NCBI GenBank assembly: GCA_902766345.1
Contig: CACXDK010000347.1
Span: 1-5,986 of the forward strand
Length of the DNA: 5,986 bases
Direction: 5' to 3'
Source of the DNA: an uncultured Spirochaetaceae bacterium
GTDB lineage: Bacteria; Spirochaetota; Spirochaetia; Treponematales; Treponemataceae
Shown here piece by piece: positions 1-5,917 of this stretch (within the stretch, counting starts at the first letter, position 1; every line of letters starts with the position of its first letter). The position numbers and the translations under genes are program-made. The notes under the pieces were generated by a model. That model did no database searches and was not told the origin of the DNA. It was given only the letters and a program-made list of their open reading frames with translations.

Positions 1-71
1 CCGTCGGGATTGGTATGTCCCAGTATACAGATGCTGCCTGCAGCTTCGATCAACTGCTGAAATTCATTCAT
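1..71 (-). CDS. nrnA: NrnA-type DHH phosphoesterase, N-terminal fragment (partial)
   Basis: Only the first 24 codons are present; the gene continues past position 1. The visible protein reads MNEFQQLIEAAGSICILGHT and then NPDG. The GHTNPDG stretch matches motif I of DHH-family phosphoesterases, whose His and Asp residues bind the catalytic metal. In Firmicutes the family member next to rbfA is NrnA, a cytosolic enzyme that degrades RNA oligomers of two to a few nucleotides and dephosphorylates 3'-phosphoadenosine 5'-phosphate. The start is an ATG at 71-69, preceded by a GAGAAAGG ribosome binding site at 79-86 with a 7-nt spacer. The gene lies 103 nt after rbfA and may be read through from the operon or separated from it by the hairpin at 95-133. 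The assignment rests on one motif plus context, because the DHH signature itself and the DHHA1 domain are outside the window. Confidence 0.85.
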   Translation of the reverse strand, partial: MNEFQQLIEAAGSICILGHTNPD

Positions 72-94
72 GAAAAATCCTTTCTCTATACACA

Positions 95-133
95 TTACAG
101 GCAGAAGACGCAAAAACGCATCTCTGCCTGTAA
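95..133 (-). other. Stem-loop between rbfA and nrnA
   Basis: An 11-bp perfect inverted repeat (TTACAGGCAGA / TCTGCCTGTAA) flanks a 17-nt centre. In the minus-strand RNA the stem continues, after a single-base bulge, with GATGC pairing to GCGTC through one G-U wobble. This leaves a six-base GUUUUU loop. The inner pairs are continuous only on the minus strand, where the wobble is allowed; on the plus strand the same position is a C-A mismatch. That suggests a structure in the operon transcript. No U-run follows the stem on either strand, so it does not look like a standard intrinsic terminator. It may be an RNA processing or stability element between rbfA and nrnA, or a copy of a dispersed palindromic repeat. 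Confidence 0.6.
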
Positions 134-174
134 ATGATACTATCTGGGGAAAAGCCGATTAAATCAGTAATTCC

Positions 175-591
175 TTAATTCTCTTCATCGGAGTCGTTCT
201 CTTCCTGAGAATCCTCCTCTGTGTCAACATGCTTTTCAGCATCTTCCTTCGCAACCTTGTTGATGAGGGCATCCATACGGGCACCATACTCGATGGAATG
301 ATCTTCAACAAACTGAAGCTCAGGTGTATGACGAAGATTTACTGTCTGAGCCAGCTCTCTTCTCAGGAAGCCGCCGGCTGCTTTCAGTCCTTCCATGGTC
401 TTTGCGAGAGATTCCTCGCTTCCCAGAACTGATATATATACCTTGCAGTACTGAAGGTCCGGAGTAACCTCCGCACCTGTAACAGATACCATAGGTGAAA
501 TGCGGGGATCCTTGAGGTCGCGGATGGCTACTGAAAGCTCACGCATGACCTCGGCATTGATCCTGGTGTTTTTTACAGAATTTTTTTTCAA
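175..591 (-). CDS. rbfA: Ribosome-binding factor A (RbfA), TTG start
   Basis: RbfA binds the immature 30S subunit near the 5' helix of 16S rRNA and helps late maturation, especially in the cold. The 138-residue protein starts [19 protein letters not shown], closely matching Firmicutes RbfA N-termini. It carries the family blocks LKDPRI (26-31), VSVTGAEVTPDL (35-46), CKVYISVLG (49-57) and the KH-like helix with an A-x-G kink, KAAGGFLRREL (70-80). Residues 115-138 form a strongly acidic tail that is likely disordered. The start codon is TTG at 591-589, supported by a GAGG ribosome binding site (599-602, 7-nt spacer) and by homology beginning exactly there. The TTG overlaps the infB TGA in the sequence TTGA, so translation is probably coupled to infB. 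Confidence 0.96.
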   Translation of the reverse strand: MKKNSVKNTRINAEVMRELSVAIRDLKDPRISPMVSVTGAEVTPDLQYCKVYISVLGSEESLAKTMEGLKAAGGFLRRELAQTVNLRHTPELQFVEDHSIEYGARMDALINKVAKEDAEKHVDTEEDSQEENDSDEEN

Positions 592-3443
592 CGCTTAACC
601 TCTTCCATTACATAAACTTCAACATAATCATCGATTTCGATTTCATTGAAGCCGTCAAATACAAGACCACACTCGTAGCCTGCCTTTACTTCCTTTACAT
701 CGTCCTTGAAACGCTTTACGGAAGCAATCTCGCCCTCGAATACCAGATCCTGCTTTGGTCCGCGCATGATACGGGCCTTGGCACCTCTCTGCACGAGACC
801 GTCCTTAACCATACATCCTGCGATGTTACCAACGCCGGAGGCCTTAAAGATCTGACGGATCTCTGCATGACCGATAACCTTCTCCTCATAAACAGGAGCA
901 AGCATACCCTTCATAGCAGCCTCAACATCATCGATTGCCTGATAAATAACCTTATAAAGACGAATATCTACATTTTCTGTATCTGCTGTCTGCTTTGCAA
1001 GGTTATCAGGACGTACATTAAATCCGATGATGATCGCATTTGATGCAGAAGCAAGTATAACATCGGACTCATTAATAGCACCTACACCACCATGAATCAC
1101 CTTAAGTGCAACTTCTTCATTAGAAAGCTTAAGAAGGCTGTTCTTCAATGCTTCAACAGAACCCTGTACATCAGCCTTGATGATAACATTAAATTCCTTC
1201 AGCTCGCCTTCCTTGATCTGAGAGTAAAGATCGTCAAGTGACATTCTGTTCTTTGTCTCATTAAGAAGTTCCTTCTTGTGCTGAGCCTTAAATGTCTCTG
1301 CAAAGTTCTTTGCTTCCTTATCAGTCTCAGGTGAAACAAAGATCTCACCAGCATCAGGTACATCGTCAAGACCAAGGATCTCAGCAGGTGTTGATGGGCC
1401 GGCTTCCTTAAGCTGCTTACCATTCTCATCGAGCATAGCTCTTACACGGCCATGGCACTGACCAACTGCAATGAAATCACCAACTCTAAGTGTACCCTTC
1501 TGAACAAGGATAGTTGTAACAGGACCACGTCCCTTATCAAGTCTTGCCTCGATAACAAGACCTCTTGCCTTACGATTTGGATTAGCCTTAAGCTCAAGCA
1601 TATCTGCTGAAAGAAGACACATCTCAAGAAGTGTATCAATTCCGTCACCTGTCTTAGCAGAAACCGGAACAAATACTGTTGAGCCGCCCCAGTCTTCAGG
1701 TATAAGCTCGTACTCAGCAAGCTCCTGCTTTACTCTGTCAATATTTGCATTAGGCTTATCCATCTTATTAACAGCAACGATGATATCAACACCTGCAGCC
1801 TTTGCATGGTTGATAGCTTCTACTGTCTGCGGCATAACACCGTCATCTGCAGCAACTACAAGGATAGCTATATCTGTAGAATTTGCTCCACGCATACGCA
1901 TTGCAGTGAACGCTTCATGTCCAGGTGTATCAAGGAATGTGATCTTCTTGCCTTCGATATTTACAACATATGCACCGATAGCCTGTGTAATACCACCAGC
2001 TTCTCTAGCTGTAACATGTGACTGTCTTATCTTATCAAGAAGTGATGTTTTACCATGGTCAACGTGACCCATTACACATACTACAGGCGGACGCTTCTCA
2101 AGAAGGCTGTCATCTTCTTCCTCTTCCTTAAGAAGTTCAGCGATAACATCTACCTTCTTCTCATGCTCACAAAGGATCTCGTATCCAAGTGCGATCTCCT
2201 CAGCCTCTTCATATGTGATCTCTGTATTAAGAGTAACAACCTTTCCTTCAAGGAAAAGCTTCTTAATGATCGCTGACGGCTGCATCTTCATGTGATCTGC
2301 AAGTTCACGGATAGTAAGCTCATCAGGAATTGTAATTACCTTGATCTGCTCCTCAGGCTCCTTTGCAACCGGTGCAGGCTTGTGGAAACCATGCGGATTG
2401 AACTTCTTGCTCTTTTCCTCCATGGAATTCTCGTAGTTCTGCTCTTTTCTCTTGCGGGCTTCGTTCTGCTTCCAACGATCCTGTCCTCTGCGGTTTCCGC
2501 TTTCTTTTCCTGTTGGTGCAGGTGCAGCAGGCTGGCTAAAGCCTCCACGGTTTCCTGTGTTCTGGCTGTTAGAACCCGGTCTTCCGTTTCCTTTGTTAAA
2601 GCCTGGATTATTGCCACCATTGCCAAAGCTGCGGCCGCCGCGTGAATCAGACGATCCGTTTCTGTTGAAATTTCCTTTATTTTGTCCCTGATTATTGCGT
2701 CCGTTACCATTGTTGTATCTTCCGCCACGGTCATTATTTCGGCCATTATTTCTATCGCCGCGGTTCTGACCTCCGTTTCCGTTCTTATCAGCGTTCTGAG
2801 CTCTCTGAGCTCTGATAGCCTCACGTTCCTTCTTCAGTCTCTCCATGTTTTCAAAGACATTACCGATAACTCTTGCTCCACCTGTGCTCTGTGTTTCTGC
2901 CTCAGGTGCTTTTTCAGCCTTTGTTTCAACAGGCTCTGCTTTAACTTCTTCAACCTGCTTTACCGGCTGCTCTTCAACTTTATTCTCTGTCTTTACAAAT
3001 GCTTCCGGAGAAGCAACTTCTGTATGCTTAAAGACTTTCTTCTTCGGCTTATCGTCCTCGATCTTGCCATTTGTGATCTTAACAACCTGACGATTTCCCT
3101 GACGGCCTCGTCCGTTATTATTAGTTGAAACTATAATGTTGTGTTTACTTTTCTTCTGTGCCTTTACTTCTGTATCTTTTACTTCTGTTTTCGCTTCAGG
3201 CTTTGCGGTATACTTCTGCTCCGTACCTTTCTCCTCCGTATTACTATTACTGCTATTCTGGTCATTTACGCCAGTGTCATATTTTTCTCGAACCATTTTA
3301 ATATATTTATCGTCTATAGAAGACATGTGACTGCTTACATCGGCTCCATTTTCTTTAAGGAATTCAACAACATCCTTATTGCTGACGGTAATCCCCTTAT
3401 CCTTAAGTTCCTTAGTAATTTTCATTATCTGCATTTTAGCCAT
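588..3443 (-). CDS. infB: Translation initiation factor IF-2
   Basis: IF2 is the GTPase that places initiator fMet-tRNA in the 30S P site and promotes 50S joining. The 951-residue protein has an IF2_N domain at about 4-53 and a long disordered linker at about 56-365. The linker is Lys/Glu-rich first, then Asn/Gly/Arg-rich at about 218-303. A second IF2_N domain follows at about 367-425. The G domain has all its motifs: GHVDHGKT (459-466), EAGGITQ (481-487), DTPGH (505-509), NKMD (559-562) and SAK (595-597). Domain II spans about 625-705, and the remaining IF2 domains run to the end, including [20 protein letters not shown] (857-876) in the tRNA-binding C-terminal part. The ATG at 3443 is preceded by GGAGGAG (3451-3457) with a 7-nt spacer, inside the end of ylxQ, which stops 4 nt upstream. 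I saw no convincing internal start for a short IF2 isoform. Confidence 0.98.
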   Translation of the reverse strand: MAKMQIMKITKELKDKGITVSNKDVVEFLKENGADVSSHMSSIDDKYIKMVREKYDTGVNDQNSSNSNTEEKGTEQKYTAKPEAKTEVKDTEVKAQKKSKHNIIVSTNNNGRGRQGNRQVVKITNGKIEDDKPKKKVFKHTEVASPEAFVKTENKVEEQPVKQVEEVKAEPVETKAEKAPEAETQSTGGARVIGNVFENMERLKKEREAIRAQRAQNADKNGNGGQNRGDRNNGRNNDRGGRYNNGNGRNNQGQNKGNFNRNGSSDSRGGRSFGNGGNNPGFNKGNGRPGSNSQNTGNRGGFSQPAAPAPTGKESGNRRGQDRWKQNEARKRKEQNYENSMEEKSKKFNPHGFHKPAPVAKEPEEQIKVITIPDELTIRELADHMKMQPSAIIKKLFLEGKVVTLNTEITYEEAEEIALGYEILCEHEKKVDVIAELLKEEEEDDSLLEKRPPVVCVMGHVDHGKTSLLDKIRQSHVTAREAGGITQAIGAYVVNIEGKKITFLDTPGHEAFTAMRMRGANSTDIAILVVAADDGVMPQTVEAINHAKAAGVDIIVAVNKMDKPNANIDRVKQELAEYELIPEDWGGSTVFVPVSAKTGDGIDTLLEMCLLSADMLELKANPNRKARGLVIEARLDKGRGPVTTILVQKGTLRVGDFIAVGQCHGRVRAMLDENGKQLKEAGPSTPAEILGLDDVPDAGEIFVSPETDKEAKNFAETFKAQHKKELLNETKNRMSLDDLYSQIKEGELKEFNVIIKADVQGSVEALKNSLLKLSNEEVALKVIHGGVGAINESDVILASASNAIIIGFNVRPDNLAKQTADTENVDIRLYKVIYQAIDDVEAAMKGMLAPVYEEKVIGHAEIRQIFKASGVGNIAGCMVKDGLVQRGAKARIMRGPKQDLVFEGEIASVKRFKDDVKEVKAGYECGLVFDGFNEIEIDDYVEVYVMEEVKR
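2535..2792 (-). repeat. Asn/Gly/Arg-rich low-complexity segment within infB
   Basis: This stretch encodes residues about 218-303 of IF2, built almost entirely from Asn, Gly and Arg with some Gln, Ser and Asp. Short RGG and NRG units recur, for example DRGGR (238-242), SRGGR (267-271) and NRGG (298-301). It is flanked by a Lys/Glu-rich segment (about 150-215) and a second basic stretch with [10 protein letters not shown] (327-336). The repeats are imperfect at the DNA level, with no exact long tandem unit. Such linkers are typically disordered; RNA binding or condensate behaviour here would be inference. The bias in composition also opens long spurious reading frames on both strands. Confidence 0.8.
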
Positions 3444-3447
3444 TCAG

Positions 3448-3753
3448 TCACTCCTCCAGACGTTCGACAATCGTTTTCGCAAAACCTTCATCTTCAACAG
3501 CAACACAGACACGGAATTCCTTGCCAATAGCTGTTCCAAGCGTTTCGCCGGTTCCATAAAAACGAATCGGTATCTTATAAAATTTACACTTATCACTAAA
3601 TTTCTTTCTCGTATTTGCAGACGCATCCGTGGCTACTATTACAAGTGAAGCTTTGGCTGCCTTAACAGACTTCTCCACTGAAAATTCACCACTACAGATC
3701 TTACCTGCACGCGTTGCGAGTCCGAGTAAAGAAAGTACCTTATCTGATATCAA
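3448..3753 (-). CDS. ylxQ: YlxQ, L7Ae/L30e-family RNA-binding protein (TTG start)
   Basis: YlxQ is a small ribosomal L7Ae-like protein found between nusA and infB in Firmicutes. The fold binds kink-turn-type RNA, but the precise role of YlxQ is not settled. Starting at the TTG at 3753-3751 it has 101 residues, close to the roughly 100 of Bacillus subtilis YlxQ. It contains DKVLSLLGLATRAGK (4-18), SGEFSVEKSVKAAKASLVIV (21-40), the conserved ATDASANTRKKF (41-52), CKFYKIP (56-62) and a C-terminal LGTAIGKEFRVCVAVEDEGF (72-91). The TTG is chosen because family homology begins there, with a GAGGAG at 3764-3769 and a 10-nt spacer. The reading frame is open further upstream to 3822, but that would extend deep into rnpM with no family match. 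The chosen start overlaps the end of rnpM by 14 nt. It ends 4 nt before infB, and its last codons carry the infB ribosome binding site. Confidence 0.92.
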   Translation of the reverse strand: MISDKVLSLLGLATRAGKICSGEFSVEKSVKAAKASLVIVATDASANTRKKFSDKCKFYKIPIRFYGTGETLGTAIGKEFRVCVAVEDEGFAKTIVERLEE

Positions 3754-4039
3754 GCTTTCCAAACTCCTCACGCAGGCTGTTCCGGGCTTCTTCAGAAACC
3801 ATACATCCAAAAGACCTTTCAAGTCCTCTGCGTTCGATTGCTTTCTTTAAGCATTCCGGATCAAGGCACACATAAGCGCCTCTCCCGGCTGCATGACCGG
3901 ATGGGTCGAACTTAACTTCCCCATCCTTACTTTTTACGATCCTTATCAGACCTTTTTTATCTTTAGAGACGCCGCATCCTACGCAGCGTCTCATGACTTC
4001 GTGCCCGGAAGCCTTCTTATCACTCTTCATCTGAAACAT
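3740..4039 (-). CDS. rnpM: RnpM (YlxR), RNA-binding modulator of RNase P
   Basis: YlxR-family proteins are small basic RNA-binding proteins. The B. subtilis member was renamed RnpM because it binds the RNase P RNA and modulates RNase P activity in vitro. The 99-residue product has the family signatures RRCVGCG (17-23), GLIRIVKSKDGEVKFDPSG (30-48), GRGAYVC (52-58), DPECLKKAIER (60-70) and LERSF (73-77). Cysteines 19, 22, 58 and 63 are kept, consistent with the Cys-rich style of many clostridial members. The start is uncertain. ATG at 4039 (20-nt overlap with nusA) and ATG at 4030 (11-nt overlap) are both possible, and neither has a recognisable ribosome binding site. Translation may therefore depend on ribosomes finishing nusA. 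The next Met, at 3994, lies directly before the Cys motif and seems too late. Confidence 0.94.
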   Translation of the reverse strand: MFQMKSDKKASGHEVMRRCVGCGVSKDKKGLIRIVKSKDGEVKFDPSGHAAGRGAYVCLDPECLKKAIERRGLERSFGCMVSEEARNSLREEFGKLDIR

Positions 4040-5249
4040 GTTCTTCGGATTCTACGATCTCTTCAACAACTTCATCGACATCCTGCTCTTCAACCTCATC
4101 AGCATCCTGTACTGCTGAAGCATCATCTTCCTCTTCATCCATAAGGTAATCTTCCATACGGAATCCAGGAGCATCCTTAGCCTGAGTTTCAGACTTGATG
4201 TCGATCTTAAATCCGGTAAGTCTGGCTGCAAGACGTGCATTCTGACCTTCCTTACCGATAGCAAGTGAAAGCTGGTAATCAGGTACGACTACCTTTGCTG
4301 TTCTTGCATCACCATCAACGATTACTGATACTACCTTTGCTGGAGAAAGTGCATTTTCAATGAAAATTGCAGGATTCTCATCCCAGTCGATAACATCGAT
4401 CTTCTCGCCGCCAAGCTCTTCTACGATAGCATTTACTCTTGAGCCGTTCATACCTACGCATGCACCAACTGCATCTACATCTGAATTGTTGCTCCAAACA
4501 GCCATCTTTGTTCTTGAACCTGCTTCACGCGAAATCTCTTTGATCTCAACTGTACCATCAGCAACTTCTGAAACTTCGTTCTCAAAAAGACGTCTTACAA
4601 GCTCAGGATGTGTACGGCTAACGAGGATCTTAGGTCCACGTGTTGTATTCTTAACTTCAAGAACATAAACCTTAACTCTCTCGCTTGCTCTGAGCTCCTC
4701 TGTCTTTATCTGTTCATTTTCTGAAAGAAGTGCATCAGCATGACCAAGGTTAATGCTGATATTTCTGCCCATGAATCTCTGCACTGTACCTGTAACAACA
4801 TCATGTTCTTTCTCGATAAATTCATTATAAACAGAGTTTCTTTCCTCTTCGCGAATCTTCTGAAGAATTACGTTCTTAGCATTCTGAGTAGCGATTCTTC
4901 CGAATTCTCTGCTGTTAAGATCACACTTAACGATACTTCCTATAGAAGCAGCTGCATCATACTTTGCAGCCTCCTCAAGAAGAACTTCATTAAGAGGATC
5001 AGAAACTTCCTCAACAACTGTCTTCTCTGCATAGAGGTGATACTGGCAAGTATCACGGTCCATTACACAGTGAATGTTATCTGCTTTGCCAAAATTGTTT
5101 CTGCAAGCTGTCATAAGAGAATTCTCTATAGCATCGAGAAGTGTTTCTCTGCTTATTGATTTCTCCTTCTCAAGAAACTCGATAGCTTCAAGAAGTTCGT
5201 TTTTAGTCTCTATTTTTGAAGTCTTAGCTGACTTCTTTTTTGCTGGCAT
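4020..5249 (-). CDS. nusA: Transcription elongation/termination factor NusA
   Basis: NusA binds RNA polymerase near the RNA exit channel, stimulates pausing and intrinsic termination, and joins rRNA antitermination complexes. The 409-residue protein has the RNA-polymerase-binding N-terminal domain at about 17-140 (ELLEAIEFLEKEKSIS at 18-33) and an S1 domain at about 148-213. KH1 spans about 225-290, with REAGSRTKMAVWS at 241-253 and loop GMNG at 266-269. KH2 spans about 300-355, with VVPDYQLSLAIGKEGQNARL at 321-340 and loop GKEG at 332-335. There are no enterobacterial-type AR repeats. Instead a strongly acidic tail covers about 366-409. A Lys-rich extension (MPAKKKSAKTSKIETK) precedes the usual N-terminus. 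The ATG at 5249 shares one base with the rimP TAA (TAATG) and has GGAG at 5260-5263 with a 10-nt spacer, so coupling to rimP is likely. Confidence 0.98.
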   Translation of the reverse strand: MPAKKKSAKTSKIETKNELLEAIEFLEKEKSISRETLLDAIENSLMTACRNNFGKADNIHCVMDRDTCQYHLYAEKTVVEEVSDPLNEVLLEEAAKYDAAASIGSIVKCDLNSREFGRIATQNAKNVILQKIREEERNSVYNEFIEKEHDVVTGTVQRFMGRNISINLGHADALLSENEQIKTEELRASERVKVYVLEVKNTTRGPKILVSRTHPELVRRLFENEVSEVADGTVEIKEISREAGSRTKMAVWSNNSDVDAVGACVGMNGSRVNAIVEELGGEKIDVIDWDENPAIFIENALSPAKVVSVIVDGDARTAKVVVPDYQLSLAIGKEGQNARLAARLTGFKIDIKSETQAKDAPGFRMEDYLMDEEEDDASAVQDADEVEEQDVDEVVEEIVESEEHVSDEE

Positions 5250-5536
5250 TATTCTGTATCTCCTTTCACATCCGGCTCTTCCATAAATCCTGGAGAGCTG
5301 ATCTCCATTGTGTAAGCATCTTCGATATAATCTTCACGGTCGAGCAGCTTGCTAGCCCTGCGGCTCACAAGAACGCAGTCATCAATGGTGATTCCCTCTG
5401 GCTTATCAATATAAGCTCTCAAATAATAATTACCGTTTTCTTTAACATATTCCGTTCTGATAAGTTCAAAGCCATACTCATCTACGACCGGCTTAATGAG
5501 ATCTGCGAACTTATTTGCAATAGCAATATTATCCAC
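5249..5536 (-). CDS. rimP: RimP, short form lacking the C-terminal domain (GTG start)
   Basis: RimP helps early 30S assembly, including incorporation of protein S12. The 95-residue product matches the RimP N-terminal domain: LIKPVVDEYGFELIRTEYVK (13-32), YYLRAYIDKPEGITIDDCVL (37-56) and MEISSPGF (77-84). It then ends only 11 residues later, at MEEPDVKGDTE. The usual C-terminal beta-barrel (SH3/Sm-like) domain, about 65-70 residues, is missing. Only 36 coding bases plus the stop separate SSPGF from nusA, and the other two frames there encode nothing RimP-like, so a simple frameshift does not explain it. The GTG start at 5536-5534 is set by a perfect GGAGG at 5542-5546 with a 5-nt spacer and by homology. 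The frame stays open to 5638, but that part covers the promoter and leader hairpin and is not credible as coding. Confidence 0.9.
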   Translation of the reverse strand: MDNIAIANKFADLIKPVVDEYGFELIRTEYVKENGNYYLRAYIDKPEGITIDDCVLVSRRASKLLDREDYIEDAYTMEISSPGFMEEPDVKGDTE

Positions 5537-5541
5537 TCGTG

Positions 5542-5546
5542 CCTCC
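5542..5546 (-). promoter_or_regulatory. Ribosome binding site of rimP
   Basis: A perfect GGAGG lies 5 nt before the GTG at 5536. It decides the rimP start against several upstream in-frame candidates, which would overlap the leader hairpin and the promoter. Confidence 0.85.
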
Positions 5547-5564
5547 AAATATACTTTTTTGCAT

Positions 5565-5591
5565 AAAAAATGTGGACTCTTCCGAGCCCAC
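5565..5591 (-). terminator. Leader hairpin with U-run before rimP (putative attenuator)
   Basis: On the minus strand, GTGGGCTC pairs with GAGTCCAC over 8 bp, including one G-U wobble, around a GGAA (GNRA) loop. This is followed by one A and six U (5570-5565). It sits between the inferred transcription start near 5603 and the rimP GTG at 5536, so a stop here would release an RNA of roughly 40 nt before any gene is reached. The stem is short and the first U-tract base is replaced by A, which would make it a weak, factor-sensitive terminator. In B. subtilis the homologous operon is known to be autoregulated by NusA-stimulated termination in the rimP leader; the same mechanism here is inference. 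No clear competing antiterminator structure is visible. Confidence 0.7.
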
Positions 5592-5609
5592 TTTAACGTT
5601 ACATAAGTT

Positions 5610-5638
5610 AATATAGCATCTATTAGCATTAACGTCAA
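5610..5638 (-). promoter_or_regulatory. Housekeeping sigma promoter of the rimP-nusA-infB operon
   Basis: The -35 box TTGACG (5638-5633) and -10 box TATATT (5615-5610) are separated by exactly 17 bp, each matching the sigma-A consensus at five of six positions. Transcription should begin near 5603, giving a leader of about 67 nt that contains the GNRA hairpin and the rimP ribosome binding site. The DNA just upstream is A/T rich (TATTTTAAAAC), suitable as an UP element. A 6-bp inverted repeat (GTTAAT / ATTAAC, 5607-5633) overlaps the promoter. Confidence 0.85.
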
Positions 5639-5732
5639 GTTTTAAAATACCGACAAAGTGGCTTATTTAGCGCATTCTTTCGTAATCTTGTAAAAAATTT
5701 TAAATTTTTTTCAATTTTTTCAAAAAAAATGC
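5639..5732. other. A/T-tract spacer between divergent promoters
   Basis: This non-coding stretch separates the -35 boxes of the two divergent promoters. From 5691 to 5729 it is almost only A and T, with successive runs of A6, T4, T7, T6 and A8 spaced about one helical turn apart. The layout is expected to bend DNA and to serve as an UP element for the tRNA promoter. The half next to the rimP promoter (5650-5690) is less biased, and I recognise nothing specific in it. Confidence 0.6.
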
Positions 5733-5761
5733 TTGCATTTTATCTTTTGTCGTAGTATAGT
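5733..5761 (+). promoter_or_regulatory. Promoter of the tRNA-Glu cluster
   Basis: The -10 box TATAGT (5756-5761) matches the consensus at five of six positions and lies exactly 17 bp from a weaker -35 box, TTGCAT (5733-5738). The A/T tracts directly upstream could compensate for the weak -35, as is common for stable RNA promoters. The predicted start near 5768 leaves about 33 nt of leader before the first tRNA. Confidence 0.75.
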
Positions 5762-5766
5762 ATCAC

Positions 5767-5792
5767 TTGTCTGCGGCGAACAACACAGACAA
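5767..5792 (+). other. Short hairpin in the 5' leader of the tRNA transcript
   Basis: TTGTCTG (5767-5773) pairs perfectly with CAGACAA (5786-5792) around a 12-nt loop. It sits at the inferred transcript start, just upstream of the tRNA, and may influence 5' leader removal by RNase P or protect the precursor. No U-run follows, so it is not a terminator. Confidence 0.4.
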
Positions 5793-5800
5793 AACAAAAT

Positions 5801-5872
5801 GGCTCGTTGGTCAAGCGGTTAAGACGCTGCCCTCTCACGGCAGAATCAGCGGTTCGATTCCGCTACGAGCTA
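5801..5872 (+). tRNA. tRNA-Glu (anticodon CTC)
   Basis: A complete cloverleaf can be drawn. The acceptor arms GGCTCGT / ACGAGCT pair over 7 bp with a G-U wobble at 1-72. The D arm is GTC / GAC, with AAGCGGTTAA between. The anticodon stem CTGCC / GGCAG encloses the loop CTCTCAC, giving anticodon CTC. The variable loop is AATC and the T arm is AGCGG / CCGCT with loop TTCGATT. The discriminator is A at 5872. The next bases are TTT, so CCA is not encoded and must be added by the CCA-adding enzyme. It reads the GAG codon, which is well used in the neighbouring acidic protein tails. Identity as Glu is supported by the tRNA-Glu-like D arm GGTCAAGCGGTTAAGAC. Confidence 0.95.
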
Positions 5873-5917
5873 TTTGAATCTTAAATGATTCATAGCTAAT
5901 TAAATAAACATGATTAT

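Noticed and set aside
78..120. A possible promoter for nrnA (TTGCGT, 17 bp, TATAGA) on the minus strand
   Set aside because: Both boxes are poor matches, it lies within the hairpin, and the predicted start would fall inside the ribosome binding site only a few bases before the ATG.
95..133. The rbfA-nrnA hairpin as a standard intrinsic terminator
   Set aside because: No U-run follows the stem in either direction, so it is listed as a structural element instead.
2421..2423. Internal ATG (Met341) of infB as the start of a short IF2 isoform
   Set aside because: There is no credible ribosome binding site upstream, and the position is in the disordered linker without known precedent in this group.
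2336..2824. A 162-codon minus-strand frame overlapping the IF2 linker
   Set aside because: It lies in another frame of infB, is rich in Arg, Thr, Glu and Ala as expected from frame-shifted Asn/Gly/Arg codons, and has no family signature.
2682..3128. A 148-codon plus-strand frame antisense to infB
   Set aside because: Its Leu/Ser/Cys-rich product mirrors the Lys/Glu codons of infB; it has no ribosome binding site, promoter or known domain.
4740..5159. A 139-codon plus-strand frame antisense to nusA
   Set aside because: It lies fully inside nusA, whose protein is unambiguous, and shows no family features of its own.
5529..5564. An 11-codon leader ORF (ATG at 5564, TAA at 5531-5529) overlapping the rimP start
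   Set aside because: It has no ribosome binding site, begins within the foot of the terminator U-run, and contains no codon run suggesting translational attenuation.
5537..5638. N-terminal extension of rimP up to the ATG at 5638
   Set aside because: It would cover the -35/-10 boxes, the transcription start and the leader hairpin. The GGAGG and homology place the start at 5536.
5680..5726. A second, upstream operon promoter (TTGAAA with a TACAAG -10) on the minus strand
   Set aside because: Matches are weak and arise easily in the A/T tracts; the promoter at 5638-5610 is far better.
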